Below are positions 6,578-21,772 of a DNA stretch of 34,608 nucleotides, one piece after another. Numbering within the stretch: the first letter of the stretch is position 1; the number at the start of each line of letters is the position of its first letter. Source of the stretch: Gemmatimonadota bacterium. Its GTDB lineage: Bacteria > Gemmatimonadota > Gemmatimonadetes > Gemmatimonadales > Gemmatimonadaceae. The position numbers were made by a program, and so were the translations under genes. Location of the stretch: positions 1-34,608 of the forward strand of contig JAHFCU010000026.1 of NCBI GenBank assembly GCA_023249305.1, written 5' to 3'. The notes below the pieces were generated by a model. That model made no database searches. It saw only the letters and a list, made by a program, of their open reading frames with translations, and was not told the origin of the DNA.

Positions 6578-7918
6578 TCACTCGTGCGCCGGCAACGGCT
6601 CCATCGTCTTGGGATCGCATGGCACCTGCACTTCGTCGCGGTACGGCGAGGTCATCAGGAAGACGCGCATCTTGGGGAAGCCGTCCATGAACTGGGTGTA
6701 GAACCAACCGAACGCGCCGAGGAAACCGACGAAGAGCGCGAGCTCCCACTTGCCGAGCGGGAGCGTGCCCGCCGCGCGCGGCCCGTAGATGGACGGGTAC
6801 ACCTCGGTGTATCTCTGCAGCCATAGTCCGATGAACGAGCACGCGGCGAAGAACAACATCGTCGGCGTCCACAACTTGGCTTTCACGCTCAGCAGTCCGA
6901 AGAACGGCAGCGTGAACGTCAGCATCGCCACCGCCACGGTGATGGGCTTCCACGCGCCGGTGAGGCGCAACGTGAAGAAGTGCGTCTCCTCGGGCAGGTT
7001 GGCGTACCAGATCACGAGGTACTGCGAGAACGTGAGGTAGCCCCAGAACGCAGTGAACGCAAAGCAGAGCTTGCCGATGTCATGATACTGCTTCTCGGTG
7101 ATAAGGTCGTGCGCACCAAGATGTTCGTTGAACCAGCGGACGAGCCCGCTGAAGATCATCAGCGCCACGAGCCACCCACCCATGAACACCTGCCAGCCGT
7201 ACATGGTGCTGAAGAAGTGCGGGTCGAGCGACATCGAATGGTCCCACGCCAGCACGCACCACCCGAACCCGAAGAGCAGCGCCATCACGACGGCCATCGT
7301 CCCCTGACGGCTGTGCGTCGAGTGCAGCTCGCGCCGCTCCTCACCGAACCCGCGCCGCATCACAGCGCGAATGCCCGCCGCCCACGCGGCGCCGCCCTCG
7401 GGACTCACGCCCACGTCGAGCCGCAGCGACGTCCACACATACCACAGTTGCAGCGCCGCCAGGACGCCGAAGACGCCCACCGCGCGCGCCCAGAAGAAAC
7501 CGTGTGCCAGATAAATGTTCTTCTCGTGCTTGAGCGCCGCCGTGCCGACTTCGTTCCACCACGGATAGACGGCCTTGTTGCCCACGAAGACCGTGAGCAT
7601 GAGGCAGACGAACGCAAACGGCAGAAACGCGGCATACCCTTCGAGAATGCGGATCACACTCCGCGACCAGCGCGCGGTGGTGATGCGCTGCACGGCGACG
7701 AACATCACGCCCGCGGACGCGATCGTCGTGAAGAACAGCCAGTTGACGTGGAACGCTTGCCACGCGCGGCCATTGCCGCGTACCGCGCCGTAGAGGAACA
7801 CCGCGAAGCCGGCCACGAACATCGCGAGGAACATCTGCTTGATGACCGCCGGAATCGGCTTGTACAGCACCGACGTCACGCGCTCACGCGACGGGGCGGG
7901 AGTTTCGTGGGCGCTCAT
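6578..7918 (-). CDS. actF: Alternative complex III subunit ActF (NrfD/PsrC-like quinol-binding membrane subunit)
   Basis: A 446-residue polytopic membrane protein with about ten helices, last gene of the act operon. ActF and ActC are related NrfD-like subunits that form the membrane core of alternative complex III, which oxidises menaquinol or ubiquinol and passes electrons to cytochrome c or directly to an oxidase. Visible landmarks are the long first helix after KPIPAVIKQMF, the HGFFWARAVGVFG stretch, and SLDPHFFSTMYGWQVFMGGW, which is characteristic of this subunit. The ATG overlaps the actE TAA. In many genomes cytochrome oxidase genes follow; here the inverted heptamer array begins 12 bases after the stop. 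Confidence 0.93.
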   Translation of the reverse strand: MSAHETPAPSRERVTSVLYKPIPAVIKQMFLAMFVAGFAVFLYGAVRGNGRAWQAFHVNWLFFTTIASAGVMFVAVQRITTARWSRSVIRILEGYAAFLPFAFVCLMLTVFVGNKAVYPWWNEVGTAALKHEKNIYLAHGFFWARAVGVFGVLAALQLWYVWTSLRLDVGVSPEGGAAWAAGIRAVMRRGFGEERRELHSTHSRQGTMAVVMALLFGFGWCVLAWDHSMSLDPHFFSTMYGWQVFMGGWLVALMIFSGLVRWFNEHLGAHDLITEKQYHDIGKLCFAFTAFWGYLTFSQYLVIWYANLPEETHFFTLRLTGAWKPITVAVAMLTFTLPFFGLLSVKAKLWTPTMLFFAACSFIGLWLQRYTEVYPSIYGPRAAGTLPLGKWELALFVGFLGAFGWFYTQFMDGFPKMRVFLMTSPYRDEVQVPCDPKTMEPLPAHE

Positions 7919-8619
7919 TATTCGTGGCCCTCCATCTTCGACTCCGCGGTCTTGGGCTTCGCCGTCACCGTCGGATGCGCGTAACGCGCCGGGCGGGTGG
8001 GACCGATCTGCGTGTAGCCGGGCAGCTTGTCGCCGGTCTCGCCGGGCAGGCCCGCCGGCGTCGTGTCAGCCACGACGCCCTCGACCTTACCCTGCACCGC
8101 GCGGATGTAGTTCACGACATCCCAGCGGTCCATCTCCTCAATGCGGTTGTACGCGGGCATAAGGCCGCGGCCGTTGCGCATCATTCCCCAGATGTAGCCG
8201 TCGGTGAAGTTCTTCACGCGGTCCGACACCAGCGGCATCGGCACCATGCCGAGTTTCGTCGCCGTCCCATCGCCCTTGCCGGCGCGCCCATGGCACGGTG
8301 CGCAGTTGATCTGGAAGTACACTCGGCCGCGGCGCACCGAACCGGTGTCCGCCGCCACGGGATTAGCGAGCGCGGACATCGAGTCAATGACGTTCGGCAG
8401 CATGCCGTATGACACGACCCACGCCGGCATCATCGTGCCGTTCGTATTCACGGAACCCGCGGGGTTGCCGCGGAAGCCCTTGAGTTCCGCCGAGTCGGCG
8501 CTGAAGACCTGCCACGTGCCCACCGACGGCTGCTGCTTGAAGTCGGTGAACCACGAGCAGGCGCCGAGCGCCAAGGGGAGCGCGGCGAACGCGGCGCGGC
8601 GAAGCATGTTAGCGCTCAC
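7918..8619 (-). CDS. actE: Alternative complex III subunit ActE (monohaem lipoprotein cytochrome c)
   Basis: A 233-residue secreted cytochrome subunit. The N-terminal hydrophobic segment ends in a lipobox LGAC (Cys21), so the mature protein is probably lipid-anchored at the periplasmic face. One haem site CAPCH (106-110) lies in a cytochrome c domain (RGRVYFQINCAPCHGRAGKGDG), with a candidate axial Met further on. ActE is the likely electron exit of the complex. The start is chosen as GTG at 8619 because GGAGGT stands 5 bases upstream. An in-frame ATG four codons later, one base past the actD TAA, is the alternative. The 3' end overlaps actF by one base. Confidence 0.93.
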   Translation of the reverse strand: MSANMLRRAAFAALPLALGACSWFTDFKQQPSVGTWQVFSADSAELKGFRGNPAGSVNTNGTMMPAWVVSYGMLPNVIDSMSALANPVAADTGSVRRGRVYFQINCAPCHGRAGKGDGTATKLGMVPMPLVSDRVKNFTDGYIWGMMRNGRGLMPAYNRIEEMDRWDVVNYIRAVQGKVEGVVADTTPAGLPGETGDKLPGYTQIGPTRPARYAHPTVTAKPKTAESKMEGHE

Positions 8620-9108
8620 TGCGCACCTCCACCGCCCCATGCTTGCGGAGTAATTCCGCGGCCGACGCCGCGCGATCGGGCGCGCATTCCACCCAGACGC
8701 CGAAATCGCCCTGGCTGAAGCGCGGGTCGTAGCCGACCATCATCGTCAGCCGCGGAAGCCGCGAATGAATGAACAGGCCGGCAACGGTAGAGAGCGCGCC
8801 GATCAGCACGAAGACCTCGAAGCCGAAGATCGTGTACGGAATCCACGACCCAAAGGCCTTGCCACCGACGACCAGCGGCCAATAGTTCGACGCCCAGATG
8901 GCGATCCAGTAGCCGAAGATGCAGCCGGCGAGCCCGCCGAAGAGCATGTACATGCGCACGGGGCTCGGGGGCGGCGCTATCGCGACCTCGAATTCGTGGC
9001 GCGGCGTCGGCGTGAAGACCGTCACGTCGCCCAAGCGCGCCTGTTTGAGCTCGGTGATGGCTTCCACCGCGCCGTCCAACTCCTTGAAGTGACCGAGTAC
9101 GCCGCGCA

Positions 9109-9109
<1 letters not shown>
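8609..9109 (-). CDS. actD: Alternative complex III subunit ActD (DUF3341)
   Basis: A 166-residue DUF3341 protein. A soluble N-terminal ferredoxin-like region (about 1-48, GHFKELDGAVEAITELK) is followed by two membrane helices (about 54-74 and 93-112) and a short C-terminal domain ending near the conserved DPRFSQGDFGVWVE. In the complex it is a structural membrane subunit without cofactors, next to ActC. The ATG shares a base with the actC stop (TGATG), and its end overlaps the preferred GTG start of actE. Confidence 0.94.
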
Positions 9110-10542
<1,433 letters not shown>

Positions 10543-10555
10543 CGTCCGCGCCCCC

Positions 10556-13633
<3,078 letters not shown>

Positions 13634-13643
13634 GCGTCGGTCT

Positions 13644-14375
13644 CTAGTGGTGGCAGTTGGAGCAGTCGTAGGAGGCGACCTTGCGGACGCCCTTGCGCTC
13701 GTCGGCCAACGCCGCCGCATCAGGATCGTAGCCGGCAGCGCGCAACCCTTCGGCGCGCGAGTAGCCGTTGACGTGGCACGACACGCACCAGCCCATATTG
13801 AGCGACGCGTACTGGAAGACCTGCGGCATGTTCTGCACCTGCCCGTGGCACGTCTGGCAAGTGATGCCGGCGTAGATGTGACGCACGTGCGGAAACCGGA
13901 CGTACTCGGGGACTTTGTGCACGCGGACCCACGGAATGGGCAGCTTCTTGTTCCATGCCTCAGCGACCTTCTTGACCTCCGGACGATCAATGGACGTGAT
14001 CGTGTGGCATCCCATGCACGTGCTGACGGCGGGCAGGCCTGGATCAGGAGACTTGAAGGCTGCCGCATGACAGAACACGCAGTTCATCTGCAGCGTGTTC
14101 ACGTGCACTGGGTGCGGGAAGATCACCGGCTGCATGGGCGAGCGGCCGGTGCCTTGGCCGAGGTAGTTCGTGTATCCCGAGGCGCCGCTGTAGCCCCACG
14201 GGCCGGGTTTGGCCTTGCCGGCGGCCTCGCGATTCGCCTTTTGCGTCGCGGTTTCAGTGGCACCCGCGGCGACGGCGGCGGTTTGGTAGTTGCCGGCATA
14301 GGCGGACATGAGCGTCGAGGCAAGTGCAATCGCCACCACGCCGATGATCGCCAGCCACTTCCTGCGTCCCGTCAT
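13644..14375 (-). CDS. actA: Alternative complex III subunit ActA (pentahaem cytochrome c)
   Basis: A 243-residue protein with an N-terminal signal or membrane anchor (about residues 7-27) and five CXXCH haem sites: CVFCH, CMGCH, CQTCH, CVSCH and CSNCH, the last at the extreme C-terminus. Several extra histidines (FPHPVHV, FPHVRHIYAG) are suitable distal ligands for bis-His haems. The five-haem count and first position in the operon are typical of ActA. It follows a 203-base gap containing a promoter-like sequence, so it probably starts the act transcript. Confidence 0.96.
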   Translation of the reverse strand: MTGRRKWLAIIGVVAIALASTLMSAYAGNYQTAAVAAGATETATQKANREAAGKAKPGPWGYSGASGYTNYLGQGTGRSPMQPVIFPHPVHVNTLQMNCVFCHAAAFKSPDPGLPAVSTCMGCHTITSIDRPEVKKVAEAWNKKLPIPWVRVHKVPEYVRFPHVRHIYAGITCQTCHGQVQNMPQVFQYASLNMGWCVSCHVNGYSRAEGLRAAGYDPDAAALADERKGVRKVASYDCSNCHH

Positions 14376-14461
14376 CGGATGTCGTCCGGCAGAGAATGAG
14401 GTCGGGGGACAAGAACTGCCGCTAACACGTGATGCTGAGCAAACGGCGGAATTTCATGCCC

Positions 14462-14491
14462 TGTATAGATGTGCGCAAGCTGAGAGAACAA
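14462..14491 (-). promoter_or_regulatory. Candidate promoter of the act operon
   Basis: On the minus strand, TTGTTC (14486-14491) and TATACA (14462-14467) are 18 bases apart, in the 203-base gap between trmJ and actA. The 5' leader would be about 80 bases. Both hexamers are close to the housekeeping sigma consensus. Nothing else was recognised in this gap. Confidence 0.5.
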
Positions 14492-14578
14492 ACTCGCGGG
14501 GAGTGGGACCGAGTCCCAAGTCAAGGGGGAGCCGGCAGATAGCCCCGGACGCCGCCAACTGCGGGTCGTTCGCCGCGT

Positions 14579-15379
14579 TCAGCGCTCAGCGGGCGCGTCG
14601 CCTGCGTCGTCGCGACGCCGCCACGGCCCCTTGGCGAGACCGCGCGTCAGCCGGTCAAAGGTGCGCAGCACTTCGATGGCCACAGCACGCAACAGCGTGA
14701 CTTCACGTGTGTCGGGCTTCGCGCGAAACGCGAGGCTGCGCACGCTGCGCATCACGAGTTCGGGATTGCGCGTCCGGAAGAATGCGATCGCATCGAGCGC
14801 GGCCTGCGCGTCGGCGAACATGCGCTCCCACTCCTCGTGCGACGCGGGCCCCGCCTGGTGGCGATGCGCGTCCACCTTGCGCGTAGCATCGCCGGCCGCG
14901 ACGTGGAACTCGTAGAGCGCGACGAGCACCGCTTGCGCGAGGTTGAGCGAGGCGTGCTCCGTGGTGGGGATCATGCAGAGCGCTTGCGCGCGGTCGAGCG
15001 CCTCGTTGGAGAGGCCGTGATCTTCCTGCCCAAAGAGGAGCGCCACGCGGTGCCCCGCCCCAAGATCTTCGACGTATCGCTCAGCGACGGCACGCGGCGT
15101 GAGTCGCTCCCACTTGGCCGACCGCCGCTTGCCCGCGAAGCCGATCACGCGACGGCAGTCGGCGAGGGCCTCGTCGAGCGTCTCGAAATGCCGGATCTTC
15201 TCAACGAGGTCGCGCGTATCGTGCGCCACGCCTTCGATGCGGAAGGGATCGTACGGGCACGGCTGCACGAGTCGCAGGTCACGCACGCCCATGTTCTTCA
15301 TCGCGCGCACGGTGGCGGCGATGTTGACCGGGTCCTGCGGGAAGGCGAGGACGACGGTGAGGTGGTCGAGGAGGCTCAC
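14579..15379 (-). CDS. trmJ: TrmJ-like tRNA/rRNA 2'-O-methyltransferase (SpoU family)
   Basis: A 266-residue SPOUT-class RNA methyltransferase that uses SAM. The TrmH/SpoU motifs are visible: motif 1 in DPVNIAATVRAMKNMG, motif 2 in ALLFGQEDHGLSNE, and motif 3 in CMIPTTEHASLNLAQAVLVALYE, which forms the knotted cofactor site. TrmJ methylates position 32 of several tRNAs, but the family also contains close paralogues. The start is GTG at 15379 with no clear Shine-Dalgarno sequence; TAGATT lies 6 bases upstream, an arrangement typical of leaderless transcripts. Confidence 0.87.
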   Translation of the reverse strand: MSLLDHLTVVLAFPQDPVNIAATVRAMKNMGVRDLRLVQPCPYDPFRIEGVAHDTRDLVEKIRHFETLDEALADCRRVIGFAGKRRSAKWERLTPRAVAERYVEDLGAGHRVALLFGQEDHGLSNEALDRAQALCMIPTTEHASLNLAQAVLVALYEFHVAAGDATRKVDAHRHQAGPASHEEWERMFADAQAALDAIAFFRTRNPELVMRSVRSLAFRAKPDTREVTLLRAVAIEVLRTFDRLTRGLAKGPWRRRDDAGDAPAER

Positions 15380-15385
15380 GATGAG

Positions 15386-15391
15386 AATCTA
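15386..15391 (-). promoter_or_regulatory. Candidate -10 element for a leaderless trmJ transcript
   Basis: TAGATT on the minus strand ends six bases before the GTG start of trmJ. This TANNNT spacing places the transcription start at or next to the start codon. No -35 box stands out; the upstream DNA is the dispersed repeat at 15392-15541. Confidence 0.3.
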
Positions 15392-15541
15392 ACTGAGGAT
15401 ATGGACTCAGGATTGCGATTGAGGATTGAGACTGCGGATGGCGATGCACGATCAATGGCGTGACGCGGGACCGCATCGCCAATTGCAATCCGTGATCCTG
15501 ATCCCTAGCCGGAATCCTGAGTCCCAATCCTCAATCGACGG
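15392..15541. repeat. Inverted pair of ~70-nt dispersed repeats (REPIN-like)
   Basis: The left arm (15392-15461) contains GATTGCGATTGAGGATT and GATGGCGATG. The right arm (15474-15541), read on the opposite strand, contains GATTGAGGATTGGGACTCAG and GGATTGCAATTGGCGATG. The arms are imperfect copies in opposite orientation with a ~12-base middle. A third, single copy lies at 25949-26030. The pair fills the space between the divergent genes trmJ and dedA. Confidence 0.8.
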
Positions 15542-15566
15542 CGGAAGGCACTAGATTTGTGCGACT

Positions 15567-16211
15567 ATGGATCTCCTGCTCGATCTCTTTCACAAACTCC
15601 GCGATCTCGACGCGCTTGTCGCGTGGGCCGGCATGGCCGGGCTCGCCGCAATCGTCTACACCGAGACGGGACTGTTCTTCGGCTTCTTCCTCCCGGGCGA
15701 TTCGCTGCTCGTGACCGCCGGTCTGCTCTCGGCGACACCGGCGTCGCCGGTGAAGTTCAACATCGTCCTGCTCGGCGGCCTGCTGAGCGCGGCGGCTATC
15801 TTGGGCGACAACACGAACTACTGGGTCGGCCGGCTCACCGGCCCGAAGATCTTCAAGCGCGACGACTCGCTGTTCTTCAAGAAGAAATACGTGGACGAGG
15901 CCCACGCGTTCTACGAGAAGTGGGGGCCGATCACGGTCGTGCTCTGCCGCTTCATGCCAATCATCCGCACGTTTGCGCCGCTGGTGGCGGGAGTGGCCGT
16001 GATGCGCTATCGCGTCTTCCTCGCGTTCAGCATCGTCGGCGGGATCGGCTGGATCTGGTCGATGCTACTGACGGGCTTCCTGCTCGGCCGCTACGTGCCG
16101 GGGGTCGCGCAACACGTCGAGAAGGTTATCGTGATCGTCGTGCTGATATCGATCTCACCCGCTATCATCGGCGGCATCAAGGCGCGCCGTGCCGCCCGCG
16201 GGAACCAATAG
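15567..16211 (+). CDS. DedA-family membrane protein
   Basis: A 214-residue inner-membrane protein of the DedA/VTT family. Members act in lipid recycling (undecaprenyl-phosphate or phospholipid flipping), membrane potential and envelope stress. Typical motifs are ETGLFFGFFLPGDSLL (about 32-47), GDNTNYWVGR (about 80-89) and the amphipathic RFMPIIRTFAPLVAG (about 128-142), with several hydrophobic helices and a basic tail. The exact substrate cannot be read from sequence. No Shine-Dalgarno site is evident before the ATG; TAGATT stands 9 bases upstream. It is followed after 54 bases by sodA. Confidence 0.93.
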   Translation: MDLLLDLFHKLRDLDALVAWAGMAGLAAIVYTETGLFFGFFLPGDSLLVTAGLLSATPASPVKFNIVLLGGLLSAAAILGDNTNYWVGRLTGPKIFKRDDSLFFKKKYVDEAHAFYEKWGPITVVLCRFMPIIRTFAPLVAGVAVMRYRVFLAFSIVGGIGWIWSMLLTGFLLGRYVPGVAQHVEKVIVIVVLISISPAIIGGIKARRAARGNQ

Positions 16212-16265
16212 CGGTCGATCCCCGCTAGTATTGAGTATCTACTTTCAGCCCCCTTGGAGACTGCC

Positions 16266-16874
16266 ATGGCCCATTCACTTCCTCCCCTGCCCTACGCAGC
16301 CAACGCGCTCGAGCCGCACATTGACGCGCTGACGATGACGATTCACCACGACAAGCACCACAACGCGTACGTCACGAACCTGAACGCAGCGATCGAGAAG
16401 GCGCCGGAGTTGGGCAACTGGACGCTCGGCGACCTCTGCCGGAACATCGCCCAGGTGCCAGAGACCGTGCGCACCGCGGTGCGCAACAACGGCGGCGGCC
16501 ACTGGAACCACTCGCTGTTCTGGGAACTGATGGCGCCGAACACGGGCGGCGAGCCGGGCGGTGATGTGGGCGCGGCGATCAAGAAGGCGTGGGGCGAGTT
16601 CGCGAAGTTCCGTGACGCGTTCAAGGCCGCGGGCGTCGGCCGCTTCGGGTCGGGCTGGGCATGGCTCGTCGCCGGACGCGATGGATCGCTCACGATCGAG
16701 AGCACACCGAACCAGGACAATCCGCTTATGGACGGCAAGCACGCAGTCCTCGGCCTCGACGTCTGGGAGCACGCGTACTACCTGAAGTACCAGAACCGCC
16801 GCCCCGACTACATTGACGCGTGGTGGAACGTGGTGAACTGGGGTGAAGTGGCCAAGCGGTATTCGGCGCGGTAA
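16266..16874 (+). CDS. sodA: Superoxide dismutase, Mn/Fe family (probably Mn type)
   Basis: A 202-residue cytoplasmic superoxide dismutase with no signal peptide. The metal ligands are visible as the HHDKHH histidine (about 27), H82 in NHSLFW, and D165 and H169 in DVWEHAYY. The residues NNGGGHWNH and NQDNPL are those usual for the manganese or cambialistic type rather than the iron type. The ATG at 16266 has GGAG 6 bases upstream; a TTG four codons earlier is not needed. It probably shares transcription with dedA and ends at a strong stem-loop shared with the convergent antiporter gene. Confidence 0.96.
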   Translation: MAHSLPPLPYAANALEPHIDALTMTIHHDKHHNAYVTNLNAAIEKAPELGNWTLGDLCRNIAQVPETVRTAVRNNGGGHWNHSLFWELMAPNTGGEPGGDVGAAIKKAWGEFAKFRDAFKAAGVGRFGSGWAWLVAGRDGSLTIESTPNQDNPLMDGKHAVLGLDVWEHAYYLKYQNRRPDYIDAWWNVVNWGEVAKRYSAR

Positions 16875-16893
16875 CCTACGGCGTGTTGTGATG

Positions 16894-16928
16894 AGGGCGT
16901 GAGGAACGGCATCCGGTCCTTGCGCCCT
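16894..16928. terminator. Bidirectional terminator hairpin between sodA and antiporter gene
   Basis: A 16-position stem (16894-16909 with 16913-16928) has 15 paired positions, including two G-U pairs and one mismatch, closed by a three-base CAT loop. It sits in the 74-base gap between convergent genes, 20 bases from each stop. U-tracts are weak on both sides. Confidence 0.7.
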
Positions 16929-16948
16929 TTGCTCACCGCCGCGGCACG

Positions 16949-18246
16949 TTATCTCAGCTTCGGCCTCGCGATGGTCGTGCGCTCCGGCGTTTGCGCGGGC
17001 GCTCCTTCCGAGACGAGCTCATTGAGTCCGCTCAGGTCGCCGCCGTCGCCGTGCCCGTCGGGCGGCGGCCCGGCGATGGCATTGAGCAGCGGCGGCGTTA
17101 GAAACGTGGTGACGACGACCATCGCGATCACCGCGCCGAACTCGCCGCTCGCCAGCGCGCCGGCGGCGAGACCCATCTGCGCGAAGATCAGCCCCACCTC
17201 GCCGCGCGGCACCATCGCCACGCCGACGAGCAGCTTGCGCCCCTTGAACCACCACGGCGCGTAGCCCGCCATCACCTTGCCGCCGACGGCGACGACAATC
17301 AGCGCGGCACCGAGGAAGAGCGCCGATGAAGAGACTATCGCGCGCAGATCCACCTGCGCGCCGACCATCGCGAAGAAGACGGGGACGAGCACGTGCCCGA
17401 GTGACGTCGTCCACTGCTCGATCTCGTGCCGCTGTGGCGTGGCGTGCAGTACCAGCCCGGCGGCGAAGGCGCCGATGATCATCGCCGATCCGAGCTTCGC
17501 CGCAAGCGCGGCCGTCACGAACGCGAAGACGAGCGCGGTCACGCCCACAGCTCCCTTCGCTCGGATGCGGGTCACGGCCGCCATCAGAGGGCGCGCCACG
17601 AAGGCGCCGATCACCAACGCGCCCACCACGAAGCCGATCGCCACCAACCCCGTGCGCGCCACGCCGAGCGCCGTGATCTGTGCGCCTGCCACGACGCCGC
17701 CAACGACGGCGAAGATCACGAGGCCGATGACGTCATCGAAGACGGCGGCACCGAGGACGATCTGGCCCTCGTCCGTCTTGAGGCGCCCAAGATCGCCAAG
17801 CACGCGCGCCGAGATGCCGATGGAAGTCGCGGTGAGCGTCGCCGCGATGATGAGCGCCGTTAGGGTCGAGGCACCGACAGCCACGGCCACGATGTAACCG
17901 CCGGCGAACGGTAGAACGATGCCGGCCGTGCCCACAGTCAGCGCCGCGCCGCCGACGCGGTGTAGCGCTTGAATATCGGTTTCGAGGCCGACCTCGAAGA
18001 GCAGAATCAGCACCCCGAGTTCGCTCAGCACATGCAGCACCGGCTCGTGCGGATCGAGCACGCCGAGCACCGAGCCACCGAGCAGAACGCCGGCGAGCAG
18101 TTCACCGAGGACGGCGGGTTGGCCGATGCGACGTGCAAGGCCACCGAGCAGCCTGGCGCACGCAAGCACCGCCGCCAGCGTGAGCAACAGGGCCGGAAAG
18201 TCGGGTCCACCAGACAATGGGCCGGCGAGCGCCGCCCACCACGCCG

Positions 18247-18250
<4 letters not shown>
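16949..18250 (-). CDS. CPA2-family cation:proton antiporter (KefB/GerN-like)
   Basis: A 433-residue polytopic membrane protein with 12-13 helices. Family features are RRIGQPAVLGELLAGVLLG in an early helix, ELGVLILLFEVGLETD, the central ATLTATSIGISARVL, and AAVFDDVIGLVIF with the paired aspartates of the ion site. LVGVAMVPRGEVGLIFAQ near the end is also typical. It exchanges Na+ or K+ for H+ across the inner membrane. No C-terminal RCK/TrkA-N domain follows; the tail (about 390-433) is hydrophilic and probably disordered. The ATG overlaps the speA stop (ATGA), so antiporter translation is probably coupled to arginine decarboxylase. Confidence 0.93.
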
Positions 18251-20205
<1,955 letters not shown>

Positions 20206-20352
20206 GTGGACAGGAATTGTATTGAGTTCGGTCGGCGATTGCGATAGGCGCTCGTTCGGCCGCGAACCGCGCGCCTGGCTGACGCTGCCCTCGCGCGCCG
20301 GCGTTGCATCGTGCATCTTGCTTCTCTTCTCCTTCTCTTCGTGAGGCCCCCC

Positions 20353-21258
20353 ATGAAGAAGATGCTCCGCGCGGCTGCGTGGACCGTTGGCGCCGTTGTC
20401 GTCGTCGTGATTCTCGCCCTATGCGGGCTCTACATCGCGTCGCAACGGCGCATCGACAAGAAGTGGACGGTCGCCGGCCACGAGCTCAGCATCCCCGGCG
20501 ATTCGCTCGCGCTCCTTCGCGGCCGGCGTCTGGCGATCACCATCGGCAAGTGTGTCGATTGCCATCGGACGGACTTCGGCGGCGGCCTGTTCATCGACGC
20601 ACCGCCGGTCGCACGTCTGTATGCCGCCAATCTGACCCGCGGCAAAGGTGGCATCGGCGGCCAGTTGAGCGATCTCGACTGGGAGCGCGCGATCCGGCAC
20701 GGTGTCAAGCCCGACGGTTCGCCGCTGCTCTTCATGCCGGCGCAGGAGGCCACGCATCTGACGGACGAGGATGCCGCGGCGCTTATCGCGTATCTCAAGA
20801 CGCTGCCGCCAGTGGATCGAGAGATCGGCAAGAACAGCGTGGGCCCGATCGGCCGCGCGCTCTTCCTCAAGGGCGACCTTCAGCTCGTGCCGGCAGAGCT
20901 GATCAAGCAGGACGCGTCGCATCCCGCGCCAGTGCCGATGGGCGCGACGGCAGAGTACGGCGCGTACCTCGCGGTCATCGGCGGATGCAAGGGCTGCCAC
21001 GGCCAGACATTGTCTGGCGGCCACATGCCCGGAAGTCCGCCCGATTGGAAGTCGCCGGCGAATCTCACGCCGGAAGGCATCGGACACTATAGGGAGGAAG
21101 ACTTCTTCCGCGCACTCCGCGAGGGGAAGCGTCCGGGCGGCACGCCGATTGATACGCTCATGCCCTTCAGGTACACGAAAGACATGACCGACGACGAGAT
21201 CCGCGCGCTCTGGCTATACCTCAAGACCGTGCCGCCGAAGGCGTACGGCGGTCGGTAG
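20353..21258 (+). CDS. Membrane-anchored diheme cytochrome c
   Basis: A 301-residue protein with an uncleaved-looking N-terminal helix (about residues 8-30, Val-rich) and two cytochrome c domains. The first has CVDCH at 67-71, the second CKGCH near residue 220; each is followed by a YL-K-P stretch (ALIAYLKTLPP, ALWLYLKTVPP) typical of the domain end. The fold resembles the diheme cytochrome subunits of periplasmic dehydrogenases, but no dehydrogenase gene is next to it, so its electron donor is unknown. The ATG is supported by GTGAGG upstream and by the basic MKKMLR start. It is divergent from speA. Confidence 0.9.
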   Translation: MKKMLRAAAWTVGAVVVVVILALCGLYIASQRRIDKKWTVAGHELSIPGDSLALLRGRRLAITIGKCVDCHRTDFGGGLFIDAPPVARLYAANLTRGKGGIGGQLSDLDWERAIRHGVKPDGSPLLFMPAQEATHLTDEDAAALIAYLKTLPPVDREIGKNSVGPIGRALFLKGDLQLVPAELIKQDASHPAPVPMGATAEYGAYLAVIGGCKGCHGQTLSGGHMPGSPPDWKSPANLTPEGIGHYREEDFFRALREGKRPGGTPIDTLMPFRYTKDMTDDEIRALWLYLKTVPPKAYGGR

Positions 21259-21271
21259 TCGCGTCGGCGTT

Positions 21272-21308
21272 CCTCGGCGGCGCCGCGCTGATGCGTTCGC
21301 CGCCGAGG
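21272..21308. terminator. Bidirectional stem-loop between diheme cytochrome and trxC
   Basis: A perfect 11-bp inverted repeat, CCTCGGCGGCG (21272-21282) and CGCCGCCGAGG (21298-21308), with a 15-base loop. It fills the 55-base gap between two convergent genes, 13 bases after the cytochrome stop and 5 bases from the trxC stop. There is no U-tract on either side. Confidence 0.6.
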
Positions 21309-21313
21309 CACAG

Positions 21314-21772
21314 TTACGCCGCCGGTCCGCTGATGAGGGCGAGCAACTGCGCCTTGGGCGCGAATCCGATCTGGCGTCCGACCTCCTGGCCGTCCCTGAA
21401 GACGATCAGCGTCGGGATGCCGCGCACGCCGAAATGCTGCGGCGAGACGGGATTCTGGTCGGAGTTGACCTTCACCACGAGCAACTCGCCAGCGCGTTCG
21501 CGCGCCAGGTCATCGAGCACGGGCGCCATCATCTTGCACGGCCCGCACCAGTCGGCGTAGAAATCCACGAGTACCGGCACCGTCGCGCCATCGATCACCT
21601 TCGACAGGTGAACATCCTTGGCGTGCACCGGGCGGTCGAGCAGCAGCGGCTTGTGGCACTCGGCGCATCGCGGCCGGTCGTCGAGGCGGCCGAGGGCGAC
21701 GCGGTTGAGCGTGTCGCAGAACGGACATGCGACGACGGCGGAGTGGTTCTGCGTGGCGGGCGAAGCGTTCAC
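21314..21772 (-). CDS. trxC: Thioredoxin 2 (zinc-ribbon thioredoxin)
   Basis: A 152-residue cytoplasmic thioredoxin of the TrxC type. An N-terminal zinc ribbon with C16-x2-C19 and C36-x2-C39 is followed by a complete thioredoxin domain with active site DWCGPCK (75-80) and the cis-proline in GIPTLIVF. It reduces protein disulfides, and family members are induced by oxidative stress. The ATG overlaps the stop of the DUF302 gene, so it is the second gene of a two-gene operon controlled by the palindrome-bearing promoter upstream. It ends next to a stem-loop shared with the convergent cytochrome gene. Confidence 0.95.
   Translation of the reverse strand: MNASPATQNHSAVVACPFCDTLNRVALGRLDDRPRCAECHKPLLLDRPVHAKDVHLSKVIDGATVPVLVDFYADWCGPCKMMAPVLDDLARERAGELLVVKVNSDQNPVSPQHFGVRGIPTLIVFRDGQEVGRQIGFAPKAQLLALISGPAA

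Noticed and set aside
6033..6701. A 222-codon plus-strand frame over the cassette
   Set aside because: It runs through the heptamer array in another frame and overlaps the clear four-helix gene and the end of actF; its peptide is Arg/Ser-rich and unrecognisable.
20206..20316. N-terminal 37-residue extension of SpeA
   Set aside because: The added residues are unconserved in character and would leave only 36 bases to the divergent cytochrome gene; kept as an alternative because GAAGGAG precedes the upstream ATG.
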